DNA of 64,000 nucleotides from Moesziomyces globuligerus (GCA_030849465.1 JARVLF010000003.1:607221-671220); one strand, 5' to 3'. Counted from the stretch's first letter, positions 1-10,363 are shown. The notes: generated by a model not told the origin, from the sequence alone. Translations and numbers: made by a program.

Positions 1-1141
1 GTCGGATCCGACTCGAGCTGCGGCGCGCTGTCGTCCTTTGTCCAGTGATGACGCGGAGCGTCCTGCGACGCTCGTCGGCTCGCCTCGTCCGCACGCGTAC
101 CCTCCGAGCCGACAGGATGTTGCAGCCTGCGATGCTTCGCCGCGTCCATCTGCTGCAGCACACCCGAGCTTCCAAGGTCTCGGAGCGCTTTCCAGATGAG
201 CATGGTGGCCAAGGTGACGGCGAGCGCACCGACGACCACGTGCGCGCCTCGCTTCTCGACTCCCACCCCTCGCGCCTCGGACGGGAGCGTGTGACGCTTC
301 TCAAACCGGCGGGAAGGTGGCGCGGCCTGGTTGGCGTCGGATTGGGTGAGAAGCGCCATGCTAGCTTGGCTCTGCTCATTCGCTGCAGCGATCTGGGCGT
401 TGTTCTCGTTGGCACGGTCGATGTTGTTCTTGATCGTCAGAGTGAGAGCGAGCGAGGCGGTGAGACTGATGCCAGCGGCTACGATCATCTTTCGGCGCGA
501 GAAGCCCTGCGCTTCGTCCGCCTCCAGCACCTTCTCCCTCGCTGCGGCGGGTCCAGGCTCGGTGTGCACCTCCGTGATCTCGCCCGTGTGGGACTGCGTG
601 ACAGGCGGACGGTCGTAGAGTCGAAGTCGCGCCGCTGCCAGTTCCGCGTCGGCGCGGTAGCCCGTCTCTTCACCTCGAAAGCGAAACTCGTGCGGACGAC
701 GTCCCGAGCCAAGCGAGTCGGAAAGCGGAGGCTCATCGTGCAGGCCAGGGCCGGTGTCACCGCGCGCTTTGGCGACGCCGGTGAGACGTTCTTTCAAGGG
801 ATGGTCGCTGGCCAGGCCGGCGGCTTCAGTGGCAGGTTTGCCGGCCTCGGGCACGCGCCGGCCAAGCCGGAAGAAGAAGTTGCTCATCATCTCGCGCGCT
901 GCCGACAGCGCCTCGACTCTCTGTCAAGATCCAACATCAAGATCCCGGTCAGTTCGACGCCTCAGATGGTCGTGGGGAAGAACGGGCGACTTACGCGCTT
1001 GACCACGCGGACAGGCTCGGATCCTGCGCCAGTCGTGCTGCGCGGCTGGTGGAGTTGGATATCAGCAGCCTCTCGCAGCGGCTGGCAGGCTACCGCTGAG
1101 ACCAGCACGTACGCTGCGACGGCAAAGTAAAGCACCCGCAT
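1..1141 (-). CDS. Partial N-terminal part of a secreted or membrane protein of unknown function
   Basis: Read on the minus strand from an ATG at 1141, with one 74-bp intron (GTAAGT...GACAG, 994-921); exon 2 stays open to the window edge, so the C-terminus is missing. Exon 1 (49 codons) begins with a hydrophobic stretch that looks like a signal peptide or anchor (MRVLYFAVAAYVLVSAVA). Exon 2 shows two further hydrophobic segments (MIVAAGISLTASLALTLTI and VVVGALAVTLATMLIW) separated by a polar region, with Lys-Arg pairs resembling Kex2-type sites. About 355 residues are visible. I recognise no domain. It is divergent from the Aip1 gene, with ~830 bp between starts. The intron call rests on canonical sites and phase-0 continuity; the reading frame is long and clean, so I am fairly confident it is a gene but not of its role. 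Confidence 0.65.
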
Positions 1142-1970
1142 AGCTCAACGTGCGACCGAAGGGCGAAGATTGCAGGGCCGACGTTTGTCGATGCGCACGA
1201 CGGCCAGATACCGTATCAGCACAAGCCACAAAGCGGTAGAGACGATCGTGAGGCTTATCTTGGCCTGCGGCGGCCGAGTGGCTGGAGTATTAAGTACCTC
1301 TGTACGACGAGCGATCCTGGGGCCCTATTCAATGTGATAGTGGGAGTCAAGCACGAGCTGACGTCCCACAGGTAGCACGAGCGGCGCATGTGGGCGTACG
1401 CTTTGTTGTTTCCGCAGCGCATTCGTGGGCCGAGGCAGAGCAGCACTGATTCATTTGTGGGTCAGCACCATCGCGTATCGAGCGGGACCCACAGTGCAGC
1501 TGAGCGGGCATGCTGGTGGAGAAACCCACTCCTACATCGGGCTCACCAGCATCGTGCAGCCATGAAAGTCGAGCTCAAATGCACGAGCTGCGTGGTATGA
1601 AAGCCCAATTCGATCCATGTGACTAGCAGCGTCGTGCCACAGCCTACAGCTCGTTTCGTCGACGTTGGTGAGCTACATGAAGTGATGCAGAGCGGTTGGG
1701 ATATCGGTCTACTTGTGTGAGATCGGCAAGTGTGACAGCATGGCCCGAATTAACGAGGCGCACGGACGCGGCGGTGTTGGACTTTCTTCTATTCGGATGT
1801 GCCGCGCGATTGTGCAGAGTGGAGGCGCCCGGGCGGTGTCAAAGGGGCTCGTGCAGGGCTGTGCAGCAACCACGTCGAAAGCATCTCCAACGCTTGCGCT
1901 TGTGACACGTTGCTTTCCACCCCTCCACCAGCCACCTCGACGAGCGTTGCTAGCACCACCATCAGACACC
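1142..1970. other. Divergent intergenic region
   Basis: Gene-free space between the minus-strand membrane protein and Aip1. Only short non-conserved ORFs occur here; an open frame continuing upstream of the Aip1 ATG (from about 1713) looks like untranslated leader that happens to lack stops. No RNA gene or repeat was seen. Confidence 0.5.
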
Positions 1971-3797
1971 ATGTCAGCGACGCTGCAGAACCTGCTGCCG
2001 GGCAATCCGGCCACGACGCGCGCGCAGTCGACCAAGCTCTCGGCCGATCCCAAGGGCGAAAAGGTGGTCTACTGCCAGAACCGCACCGTGTTTGTGCGCT
2101 CGCTCACCGACGCGTCCAAGCCGGCGCTGGCGTACTCGCAGCACACGCAGCCGACGACCGTGGCGCGCATCTCGCCGACAGGCTACTACTGCGCCTCGGC
2201 CGACCAGGCGGGCAACGTGCGCGTGTGGGACCTCGTCGGCGACGAGCAGATCCTCAAGAACGAGGTCAAGGTCATCGCCGGCCGCATCAACGACCTCGCC
2301 TGGGACGGCGAGTCGAAGCGCCTCATCGCTGTCGGCGACGGTCGCGAACGCTTCGGCCATGCGTTTTCCTTTGACTCGGGCTCGAGCGTCGGCGAAGTCA
2401 CCGGCCACAGCCGTCAGATCAACGCCGTCGCCATCCGGAAGGACCGACCCTTCCGCGCCGTCACCGCGGGCGACGACAACAACCTCGTGTTCTACCACGG
2501 CGCTCCGTACAAGTACAACAGGACCATCAGCACGCACACGCGCTTCGTCCAGGACGTCGCCTACGCGCCCAACGGCGACCACTTTGTCTCGGTCGGCTCG
2601 GACAGCAAGGTGTTTGTCTACGACGGCAAGACGGGCGACACGATCGTCGAGCTCTCGGCCAAGGTGGGCAGCGCCGCGCACACGGGCACCATCTTTGCGG
2701 TCGACTATGCACCGGACAGCAAGCGCATCGCCACTGCCGGTGCGGATGGCTGGGTCAAGGTGTGGGATGTGGCGGCCGAGAAGGTGGTCGCCTCGTACGA
2801 CTTTAGCGGTCAGGGCAGCCAGAAGGCGGACGATCAGCAGGTGGGGCTGGTGTGGGCGGGCGCGCGCATCGTCTCGCTCAGCTTTGCGGGCGAGCTCAAC
2901 GTGATCGAGCACGAGGCGGGCGAGGTGCGCAAGCTGCACGGCGCATGCAAGAGCCTGGGCGTGCGCTCGCTCGATGTGCTGCCGCGCACGCAGACGCTCG
3001 TCGGTGGCAGCTACGATGGCCGCGTGCTGACCTGGACGGCCGACGGGGTGTGCAAGCCCGTGGCGGGCGCAGCGCAGACGAGCGCGGTGCTCGGCGTGCA
3101 CGCGACCGACGAGGGCACGTTTGTCGTGTCGATGGACGATTCAGTGCGCCAGGTGCAAGACGGCAAATTCGTCGGTGCGGCGGTCGCCACTTCGAGCCAG
3201 GCCAAGGGCAGTGCTGCATCTGCCAACGGAGTCGTGGTGATCGCGGGGGCGCAGGGCGTCGACATCATCTCTCGGGGCCAGAAGCACCACCATGCGACCA
3301 CCTACACGCCTTCGTCCGCAGCCATCTCCTCCGACGGCTCGCAGGTCGCTGTGGGTGCCGAAGACGGCAAGGTGTACCTGTACGCGCACACCGGTGGGGA
3401 GTTGACCGAGGCCGGAGTGCTGAGCAACAACCGGTCTGCGGTGACGGCGCTTGCGTTTGATCCGGCCGTCTCGCTGCTGGCCGCGGGCGAGTCGAGCGGC
3501 AAGATCCAGGTGTACGAGCTGGCGAGCCAGACGCTCAAGATCGCGCACTGGGTGTACCACTCTGCGCGCATCAACGACATTCGCTTCTCGCCCGACGGCA
3601 CGCACGCCGTCTCGGCGAGCCTCGACACGCACGTCTACGTCTGGAGCGTGCGCAAGCCGACCAAGAAGATTGCGCTCAAAAACGCGCACGCCAACGGCGT
3701 CCAGGCCGTCGTCTGGCTCAGCGACGCCGAGTTCGCCACCGCAGGCGCAGACGCCGCCGTCCGCACCTGGAAGGTCCAGCGCCACCAAGACGCCTAA
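1971..3797 (+). CDS. AIP1: Actin-interacting protein 1 (WD-repeat, cofilin cofactor)
   Basis: Intronless, 608 aa, starting at the ATG of MSATLQNLLPGNPATTRAQS. The protein is built from WD repeats throughout (for example VRVWDL, VKVWDV and VYVWSV), enough for two seven-bladed propellers. The N-terminus (pyramidal LPGNPATTRAQSTKLS followed by GEKVVYCQNRTVFVRSL) and the length match Aip1/WDR1, which is about 610 aa. The family binds cofilin-decorated actin filaments and promotes their disassembly at cortical actin patches. The frame is open upstream to 1713, but the internal ATG at 1971 aligns with the family start and the upstream extension is not protein-like. Surroundings give no functional linkage. 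Confidence 0.93.
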   Translation: MSATLQNLLPGNPATTRAQSTKLSADPKGEKVVYCQNRTVFVRSLTDASKPALAYSQHTQPTTVARISPTGYYCASADQAGNVRVWDLVGDEQILKNEVKVIAGRINDLAWDGESKRLIAVGDGRERFGHAFSFDSGSSVGEVTGHSRQINAVAIRKDRPFRAVTAGDDNNLVFYHGAPYKYNRTISTHTRFVQDVAYAPNGDHFVSVGSDSKVFVYDGKTGDTIVELSAKVGSAAHTGTIFAVDYAPDSKRIATAGADGWVKVWDVAAEKVVASYDFSGQGSQKADDQQVGLVWAGARIVSLSFAGELNVIEHEAGEVRKLHGACKSLGVRSLDVLPRTQTLVGGSYDGRVLTWTADGVCKPVAGAAQTSAVLGVHATDEGTFVVSMDDSVRQVQDGKFVGAAVATSSQAKGSAASANGVVVIAGAQGVDIISRGQKHHHATTYTPSSAAISSDGSQVAVGAEDGKVYLYAHTGGELTEAGVLSNNRSAVTALAFDPAVSLLAAGESSGKIQVYELASQTLKIAHWVYHSARINDIRFSPDGTHAVSASLDTHVYVWSVRKPTKKIALKNAHANGVQAVVWLSDAEFATAGADAAVRTWKVQRHQDA

Positions 3798-4388
3798 CGT
3801 CGCTAGGATTGCAATTCAGATACGCGTGCGATTCGATCGTGCTGTGATGCAAGAGCGGGGCAAATCGCGGCGAGGGCATCGGGATCAGGATCGGGGTGAT
3901 TGCGATGCGTTGAAGTCGATGCATGTGGGGGTTGGAGGCGAGGCGGCGTATTTGACGGTGAATTGGGAGCGCGAGCGTGGGGTGGGCGAAGATGATTCGC
4001 GGGGGTGGGAGGGGCCAAGGCGCGTAGCCAGTGTCTGCAGTGTGTGCAGTGGGAGGAAGAGCGGCGGATGCGATGTGGGGTAGACCGACCGGTGTTTCTC
4101 CACCTCTTTTCCGGGCGGCGCGTTCCGGCCAAGAGGAAGGCATTCGGTTCGAGCCGACATGACGCTCGTCGCCTCGGACCTGCTCCGAAGGGCGGGTTGA
4201 TCGACCCTGCCCCCGCGCCTATGGTCTCCCACCTATGTGACACCGGGCGTTCCGTCGAGTGACGATCGCAAAGTGACTACATAAAGGAGGCCAGCTTCTT
4301 ATCCGTCTTCGACTCACGACCTTGCACTTTCCACCCTCCCAAACCCGCGCTTGTTGCTTTCTTCTCTGCCTTTCTTTTGACGACAAGG
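3798..4388. other. Intergenic region upstream of the aldolase-like gene
   Basis: About 590 bp with several overlapping short ORFs on both strands but none that looks like a protein. A CATAAAG element lies close to the downstream gene. Nothing else was recognised. Confidence 0.5.
4280..4286 (+). promoter_or_regulatory. TATA-like element of the aldolase-like gene
   Basis: CATAAAG in an otherwise GC-rich region, about 103 bp upstream of the ATG at 4389, followed by a pyrimidine-rich leader. Position and composition fit a core promoter; no transcript evidence. Confidence 0.35.
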
Positions 4389-5341
4389 ATGCCGGTGGAT
4401 CACACGAACAACCTGACGCTGCAGATCCTGCAGGCGGCGCACGAGGGCGGCTACGCGATCAATGCGCAGTCGTGCTACGATGTGCCTTCGGTCATCGCGC
4501 TCGTCCGCGCCGCCGAAGCCGCGCGCTCGCCCGCGCTCTGCCAGCTCTTCCCCATCACCATGGCGCAGTTCGGCAAGCCGTTTGTGAGGTTCTGCCTCGA
4601 GACGTGTCACGCAGCTTCGGTGCCGATCTCGGTGCATCTCGACCACGCGGCGACCGACGAGGACATCAAGCGTGCGCTCGACTGGGCCGAAGAGGGCGTG
4701 GCGCTCGACAGCATCATGATCGACTGCTCGCACTTTGACACGGACGAGGAGAACATCGCCATGGCCAAGCCGTACGTCGAGCGCGCAAACCGCCTCGGCA
4801 TGGCGGTCGAGGTCGAACTCGGTCGCCTCGCCGGCGGCGAAGCTGGCGTCAGAGTCATCGAAGAAGGCATGCTCACCAAACCCGACAAAGGTAAGCCCCC
4901 CACAAACACAGAGACTCTTGAAAGGGACATTGCTGACGTCTTGTTGCACTTCGAATAGCCGAGAGGTTTTTGACCGAGTTGGGTGCGCAGATGCTGGCGC
5001 CTTCGATCGGCAACATCCACGGACGCTACGTCAACCCGCCTTCGTTCCGTCTCGATCTGCTCGAGCAACTCCAGGCCACCGTAGGACCGGCTACCAAGGC
5101 CAACTCCTACCTCGTCCTGCACGGCACCGACGATCTGCCCGACGAGCTCTTCCGCGAGTGCGTCAAGCGCGGCGCGTACAAGATCAACGTCAACTCCTGG
5201 TCGCGCGACCCCCAGGTGAGCTACTGGGCCAAACACCTCGAAGACGACCCGCTCCCAGAGGTCTACGAGGGCGGCATGCAGGTCTTTGCCCAATCCTGCA
5301 CCAGGTTCTTCCACCTCCTCGGCTCCGCCGGCAAAGCATAA
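4389..5341 (+). CDS. Class II fructose-bisphosphate aldolase-family protein, atypical
   Basis: Two exons, 4389-4890 and 4959-5341 (68-bp intron, GTAAGC...ATAG), giving 294 aa. An in-frame TTG twelve bases upstream is not a start. The fold of zinc class II ketose-bisphosphate aldolases is visible in order: NAQSCYDVPSVIALVRAAE, VPISVHLDHAATDEDIKRAL (zinc/catalytic HLDHA), MIDCSHFDTDEEN, VEVELGRLAGGE (metal Glu) and NIHGRY (metal His). The phosphate/potassium-binding segment differs: where the family usually has HGGSG and NVDTD, this protein reads HGTDDLP and NVNSWSRD. That suggests a ketose-type aldolase with a changed substrate rather than the glycolytic enzyme. The 3' end is convergent with the ABC protein, about 120 bp away. 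Confidence 0.8.
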
Positions 5342-5461
5342 ACCACCCCTCCCCCTCCCCCTCTTGTTTTAGCATGTCTACTTGTCGCATTGGTCATACA
5401 GGGCAGCATGAAGCTTCTAGGCACAGTGGATGATGACGCAAAGCGGGCAGTGTGGTGGGGA

Positions 5462-7465
5462 TTAGATGCGTTGGATGACCTGGCCGTCGGCGAGGCGGAG
5501 GAGCGCGCCGAACGAGGTGGGCCATTCGGCCTCGTAGTGGCTGACGAGGACGATGGCGGTGCGTTGTCGGTCTGCGAGGTCTCTGGCGATCTCGTGCGGG
5601 GTGGAGCCGAGGGGGAAGCGGTGGGGATGGTCGAGGAAGGCGCGCGTGCGCTCGACCTGGCGTTGGTCCATGCCCTGGAAGGGTTCGTCGAGCACCAGCA
5701 GTTGCGGATTGCTCACCACGGCGCGCAGAAACAGCACCACCGCCTGACTGCCATGGCTGAGCTCGGAAAATCCGCGTGCGGACAACCGCCTCACATCCCC
5801 GATCCCGCCCTGACACTCCTCGCTCAGCCCATGTTCGGGCGTTGCACGCGGGGAGGATTTGATGAGGTCTGCAAAGAGGGAGAGGAGGGACCAGACGCGC
5901 TGTTTCTGCGGCTCGGTGTAGGTGCGACGGGCAAAGACGTTTTCGAAGCCCGAGGCGACGACTTCGCCGATGCTCAGCCCACCCGCTGCGGCCGGTCGGC
6001 GCGGAAAGGCGTGGAAGAGTTCGGGGCTGAGATGGCCTAGACGTCGGTTGAGCAGTGCGCGTGCGTTCGAGGCGTGATCGCGTGCGTGCGAGAAGAGCAC
6101 GAGTCGGTCGGCGTCAAACGAAAACGAGCGCGGATGATCGCCCAACAGCAAGGCCAGCAACGTCGTCTTGCCCGAACCATTGTCGCCCGCCAGCACCATG
6201 CGTGTGCCCGGATGCAGCGCCAGACTCACCCGATCCAACACCGCCTTACCGCCATACACGATCGATACGTCGTTGAGCCTCACCACCGCCTCTTGCATCG
6301 CATCGCCACGCCCGACGCCAGCGTCCGCATTCGCACGCACGACCTCCACCCCACCCCGTCTCAGTCGGTCGGAGGCGGGCACGGTGGAGGTGGAGCGCGG
6401 GCCGAGGGTGGTGATGGTGCCGGTATCGTCGATGCGGACGAGGTGGGTGACGAGGTCGGGGAGGGCGTCCTGTTCGCGCAGCACGAGGACGAAGCGCGGC
6501 CGACGTTTGGCATGGAGCTGCGCAAAGAGATCGCTCAGCCGACTGCGCGTCGCCACATCGATGCCCGAAAACGGTTCTTCGAGCACGACGAGCTCGGCGC
6601 CCGAGATGAGGCTGCTGAGGATGCGCGCGCGGCGCGTCTGGCCGTTGGAGAGCGCGATCACCGGCCGATGCAGCAGCTCGTCATCGATCAGCAGCAGCGG
6701 TGCCATACCTCGGATGATGCTATCCGCCTCGCGTGCCTTGTGCACCGCAGCCTGCTGCTGAGCGGCCGAGGTGTACTTGAAGCGACCGAGCTGGTCGGCA
6801 TGCTGCTTGAGCGGATCCGGAACGAGCTTCTGCGCCGCCACCAGGCCGACGGGACAGTCGAGCAAGTCCATCAGACGCTCGTACAGCGTCACGCGATCCT
6901 CGTCGCGGATCGCACCGTACCGCGCCGCGTAGTTGGTGAACTCGCCCGCACCCACCGTCGCCGCAGCCGCGCCGATCTTGGTGGCGAACGAGACGTGCTT
7001 GATCGCATGCAGCGCCGAGCGACGTAGCCTCCCGTCGGCCGCATCCGCATCGAGCAGGAACGGATGCGGCGGCTCGTGCTGCAGCGTCTCGGAGGTGGCG
7101 GAGGCTTTGCGCGGACGCAGACGCCCGGCGAGGATGTCGATGAGCTCGCGCCGCACCGCGCCGCCCTGCTCCGAAGCCGGCGCGATGATCGCCCAGCACT
7201 CGTCCGCGCCACTGTCGTGGATGGTCCAGTCGAGCGGTGGCGACGGCGCAGCATCGGCGCTGCTGCGTAGCTCCGCCTGTCGAAGACGCAGCAGTGGCGC
7301 TCGACATGTCGAGGCAAAGCGCACCTGCGCGGCTGCGCGGCTCGAGCTCGCCTGGGTGTTCTGGCAGACGCACGCCAGAGGGCAGCGGCGGACAGCATTG
7401 AACGTGGCCAAGGTGAGGTGACCCGATCGAACGGCGGCGCAAGATCGCCGAGCTATTGAGCGCAT
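5462..7465 (-). CDS. Twin-ABC ATPase without membrane domain, ModF/YDR061W-like, probably mitochondrial
   Basis: Intronless, 667 aa from the ATG at 7465. The frame stays open another 204 codons upstream, but that part is not protein-like, whereas MRSIARRSCAAVRSGHLTLA is Arg-rich and free of acidic residues, like a mitochondrial presequence. Two ABC ATPase domains follow. Domain 1 has a degenerate Walker A (WAIIAPASEQGGAVRRELI, ~91-109, no P-loop Lys) but a good signature (LSNGQTRRARI, ~272) and Walker B (LVVLEEPFSGID, ~292). Domain 2 has a full P-loop (GDNGSGKTTLL, ~427), signature LSHGSQ (~569), Walker B (LLVLDEPFQGMD) and H-switch (VLVSHYEAEWP). No transmembrane segments are seen, so this is a soluble ABC ATPase resembling yeast YDR061W and bacterial ModF/PhrA, whose role is unclear. 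Confidence 0.82.
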   Translation of the reverse strand: MRSIARRSCAAVRSGHLTLATFNAVRRCPLACVCQNTQASSSRAAAQVRFASTCRAPLLRLRQAELRSSADAAPSPPLDWTIHDSGADECWAIIAPASEQGGAVRRELIDILAGRLRPRKASATSETLQHEPPHPFLLDADAADGRLRRSALHAIKHVSFATKIGAAAATVGAGEFTNYAARYGAIRDEDRVTLYERLMDLLDCPVGLVAAQKLVPDPLKQHADQLGRFKYTSAAQQQAAVHKAREADSIIRGMAPLLLIDDELLHRPVIALSNGQTRRARILSSLISGAELVVLEEPFSGIDVATRSRLSDLFAQLHAKRRPRFVLVLREQDALPDLVTHLVRIDDTGTITTLGPRSTSTVPASDRLRRGGVEVVRANADAGVGRGDAMQEAVVRLNDVSIVYGGKAVLDRVSLALHPGTRMVLAGDNGSGKTTLLALLLGDHPRSFSFDADRLVLFSHARDHASNARALLNRRLGHLSPELFHAFPRRPAAAGGLSIGEVVASGFENVFARRTYTEPQKQRVWSLLSLFADLIKSSPRATPEHGLSEECQGGIGDVRRLSARGFSELSHGSQAVVLFLRAVVSNPQLLVLDEPFQGMDQRQVERTRAFLDHPHRFPLGSTPHEIARDLADRQRTAIVLVSHYEAEWPTSFGALLRLADGQVIQRI

Positions 7466-8842
7466 ACCTGCAGCGCACTCCGACGAGGTCCTGGATGTCG
7501 ATGGATGGCCAAGCGGACGATTTGGAAGGAATCGCCGCGAGGGTAGGATGGTTGTACGGCGCGGCAATCGCTCGGCAATCAAAGCGGACCTTGGCCCGTC
7601 GCCTCGAACCGAAAGTGGAACCTTGCGATCAGCGATGCGAAGTGGGAGTTGCCCGATCCTTTCGCAGCCTTTCAGGAAGGGAGGGAGCCACACGTGTCCG
7701 GACGCGGTTGTGGTTACCGCCTGGCCGGATATCCGGTGGTGCCCAAGCATGGGGAGCCAGGCACGCAGCAGTGCTGCAGCTCGCTGTATCGATTTGCAAA
7801 CCCTGGCTGTCGCGGCTGCGTTAGGCGTGCATGGCGTTGCAGGAGCTGCATGGCGGAGCGCACAGTATCGATCGGGTCCGCACGCTGGAATTTTGCTGTC
7901 TGAAAGGGCGACGATCCGCTTCAGAATTTGACCGGTCCTCCAGTCGTTGTTGCCCACGCATAGCATAACCGCCGTCTCGAGCTTCCGAGCCGACCTGAGC
8001 ATGGAGGGCGTAGGCGCATGGCGCTCGAAATCCGACCCGACATCCCCCACAGCTGCGTGGCTCGGAAGTTGCTCCACCCCCCGGAGGTTTAGCTACAGTA
8101 CCTCGCCCCACAGCCCTGAGGCGAGCAAGCCATGGCCGTCGAGCTTGGAGGGCCCATGACAGCCATGGCTCATGACGGCTCAGCCGCTTCGGTTGCACCG
8201 CGAGTGATGTCAGCACCGACAGCGTTGGGCTCAAGTCGACTCGGGCCAAGTCGAGCGTCAGTCAGGGCTGGAAGATTGGAGGCGCTAAGCGAAGCCAACG
8301 CAGAGGGCTTCTTGGGATGGGTGGGGAAACCCGAACATGACAGGGCCATGCGCCCGGTTGTTCCAGGACCTGCAGTGCAAGCATCGGGAGCCGTCCGAAG
8401 CTGCTCTTGGGCGGAAGTTCGAAAGGCGGGCTCGGAAGGTAAGCGAGAAGTTTCAGTGGGGCGAGCGGATGCAGGGCGAGGCCAACGGTGCGAGTTGGCT
8501 TTCACGCTGCCATCGACCCCCAAGGCGTCAGCGTGACTTCATCGCTGCTGTATTTTCTGTCGAGCCAACGCGCCAACGCCTTGGCCCGTCCGCGGCTCTG
8601 ACCTTGCGCCTCAGCCACTCGGCTCGGCTGCACGCCGAAAATCTGGCACTGGCCGGTGTGGAGGAGAAACTCACGCACAGCTCTCACGCCCCGAGCGCAC
8701 ATCTGGCCATCTTCTGCACAGTACAGCATCTGGCTTCTCATCGGCCACCCTCCGCTGAGGCCAGTATACATACTCTCGGCATCGTTCCGTCTGGGCCATC
8801 GATCCCCCTCCACAACCTACCACTCGTGATATCAACGCAGCC
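7466..8842. other. Long divergent intergenic region
   Basis: About 1.38 kb between the ABC ATPase and the acyltransferase, transcribed away from each other. The minus-strand open frame continuing from the ABC gene to 8077 is compositionally unlike its coding part. Other ORFs here are short and overlapping. No RNA gene, transposon or repeat was recognised. Confidence 0.5.
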
Positions 8843-10363
8843 ATGTCGATTCAAGACAAGGTAGGCACGTTCTTCGCCGGCCTCGCGGGCAAGTCGACGC
8901 ACTCGAAGCTCGGATTCAAGCTGCTCGCCACCGACCCGGTGCTCGACACGTTCCGCAACCTGGGCTACAAGGTGGTCGAGTACGATGTGCCGCCCTATCC
9001 GCTCTGGACGGCGGGCATCATCGCCGTGCGCATGCTCTCGTTCATCGTCGGCTCGGCCGTCGTCGCCTTCTTCCTCTACCACCAGCTCGCGGTCAAGTCG
9101 CAGGTGGGCAAGTGGTTTTCGATCCTCAGCCTCATCGGCACGCTGCTCGCCTGGCCGCTGCTCACCGGTCGATCGGGCGTGATGCTGCTCGACTTTTGGC
9201 GCCCCGCGCTCGGCTTCCGCTCGAGCCTGCTCGTCTGGGACATCTTCCAGATTCGCTCGGTCGACGAGGTGCAGAGCTGGTCGTTTGCGCGCTTCTTTGC
9301 GCAGCTCTGGACGTTCCCCAAGGAGCTCGACGACATTGCCGAACGCACCAAGGAGGAGGGCTACGAGCGCAACGCGCGGCTCGAGAACCTCAAGGGCATG
9401 CCCAAGGTCGCCGTCGAGGCGGTCGCCATGTTTGGCGCGCTCTACTTTATCCCGCCCTACGAGCTGACGCGCAACATGAGCCAGCTCGCCTACCACTGCT
9501 ACTGCGACGCGCTCGGCCTCTGCATCCTCATGGCGCTGGCGCTCTTCGGCGACGGCCTGCTCAAGATGCTCGGCATCCTCATCGACGTCGAGATGGCCGA
9601 CATGTTTGAGAATCCGCTCGGCACCACCAACATCCGCCTCTTCTGGAGCCACTGGAACCGCGCCATCGCCACCGTCCTCCACCGCGTCGTGTTTGGCGGC
9701 GGAAAGAGCAAGACGGTCATCCGCAAGAAGAAGGCCGCCGCCGCTGCGGCCGCGGCCAAGCAGCGCTTCTCGCACATGGACGGACTCTCGGAGACCGATG
9801 CCGGCCACACGTCGGGCGAGGAGGAGCACGCGCACTCGAACGGCACGCGCCGTCGCAACGCCGCGGGGCTCAAGCCGCTCTCGCAGGTGGATGGCGATGC
9901 AGCTGCGCAGCTGCGCAACCGCAAGGGCTCGCAGCAGGTCGAGGCCAAGGCCAACGGCGGCGATGCGCGCGCGCGCGGCGGTGCGCCGGCGAAAAAGTCG
10001 TCGTTCCTGCCCAAGGCGGCGGCGGCGATCGTGACGTTTGCGATGAGCGGCCTCTTCCACGAGCACATCACCTACTTTACCCTCGGCTTTGCCAACGGCG
10101 AGAACTTTGTCTTCTTCCTGCTCAACGGCGTGGCGACGGTGACCGCGACCTGGTTCAAACGCACCTATCCGCACCTCAACGCCAAGATCCCCACGCTCGT
10201 CTCGGTGTTGCTGCTGCATCTGTTCTTCCTCGCTGTGATCCCGCTCTTCTGCTCGCCGTTTATTCGCTCGGGCTTCTTTGTTCAGCTCGAGGCGCTGCGC
10301 TACGAACTCATGCCTGTCCGCGATCGTCCGCGCGGCAGCTTTGTCTACCTCTTTGGACAGTAA
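8843..10363 (+). CDS. MBOAT / wax-synthase-like membrane O-acyltransferase
   Basis: Intronless, 506 aa. Multiple hydrophobic segments are spread over the chain (around 55-80, 90-110, 190-245 and 390-490). The motif FENPLGTTNIRLFWSHWN (~250-268) is the wax-synthase/MBOAT signature, and SGLFHEHITYF (~401-411) carries the conserved active-site His. The family transfers acyl groups to alcohols or other lipids in the ER membrane. Between these two motifs sits a hydrophilic insertion of about 100 residues (~293-390) with an Ala/Lys run and no predicted structure. The exact acceptor cannot be read from the sequence; wax ester, sterol ester or glycolipid acylation are all possible. Downstream neighbours are repeats and a GPI protein, giving no context. 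Confidence 0.82.
   Translation: MSIQDKVGTFFAGLAGKSTHSKLGFKLLATDPVLDTFRNLGYKVVEYDVPPYPLWTAGIIAVRMLSFIVGSAVVAFFLYHQLAVKSQVGKWFSILSLIGTLLAWPLLTGRSGVMLLDFWRPALGFRSSLLVWDIFQIRSVDEVQSWSFARFFAQLWTFPKELDDIAERTKEEGYERNARLENLKGMPKVAVEAVAMFGALYFIPPYELTRNMSQLAYHCYCDALGLCILMALALFGDGLLKMLGILIDVEMADMFENPLGTTNIRLFWSHWNRAIATVLHRVVFGGGKSKTVIRKKKAAAAAAAAKQRFSHMDGLSETDAGHTSGEEEHAHSNGTRRRNAAGLKPLSQVDGDAAAQLRNRKGSQQVEAKANGGDARARGGAPAKKSSFLPKAAAAIVTFAMSGLFHEHITYFTLGFANGENFVFFLLNGVATVTATWFKRTYPHLNAKIPTLVSVLLLHLFFLAVIPLFCSPFIRSGFFVQLEALRYELMPVRDRPRGSFVYLFGQ

Noticed and set aside
1713..1970. N-terminal extension of Aip1
   Set aside because: In-frame and open, but starts at a non-ATG codon and does not resemble the family N-terminus; MSATLQN fits.
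7466..8077. 204-codon N-terminal extension of the ABC ATPase
   Set aside because: Low-complexity and unlike the domain; the ATG at 7465 gives a plausible mitochondrial leader.
8738..10219. 493-aa minus-strand ORF opposite the acyltransferase
   Set aside because: Rich in Arg/Glu/His with no domain; antisense shadow of the MBOAT gene.
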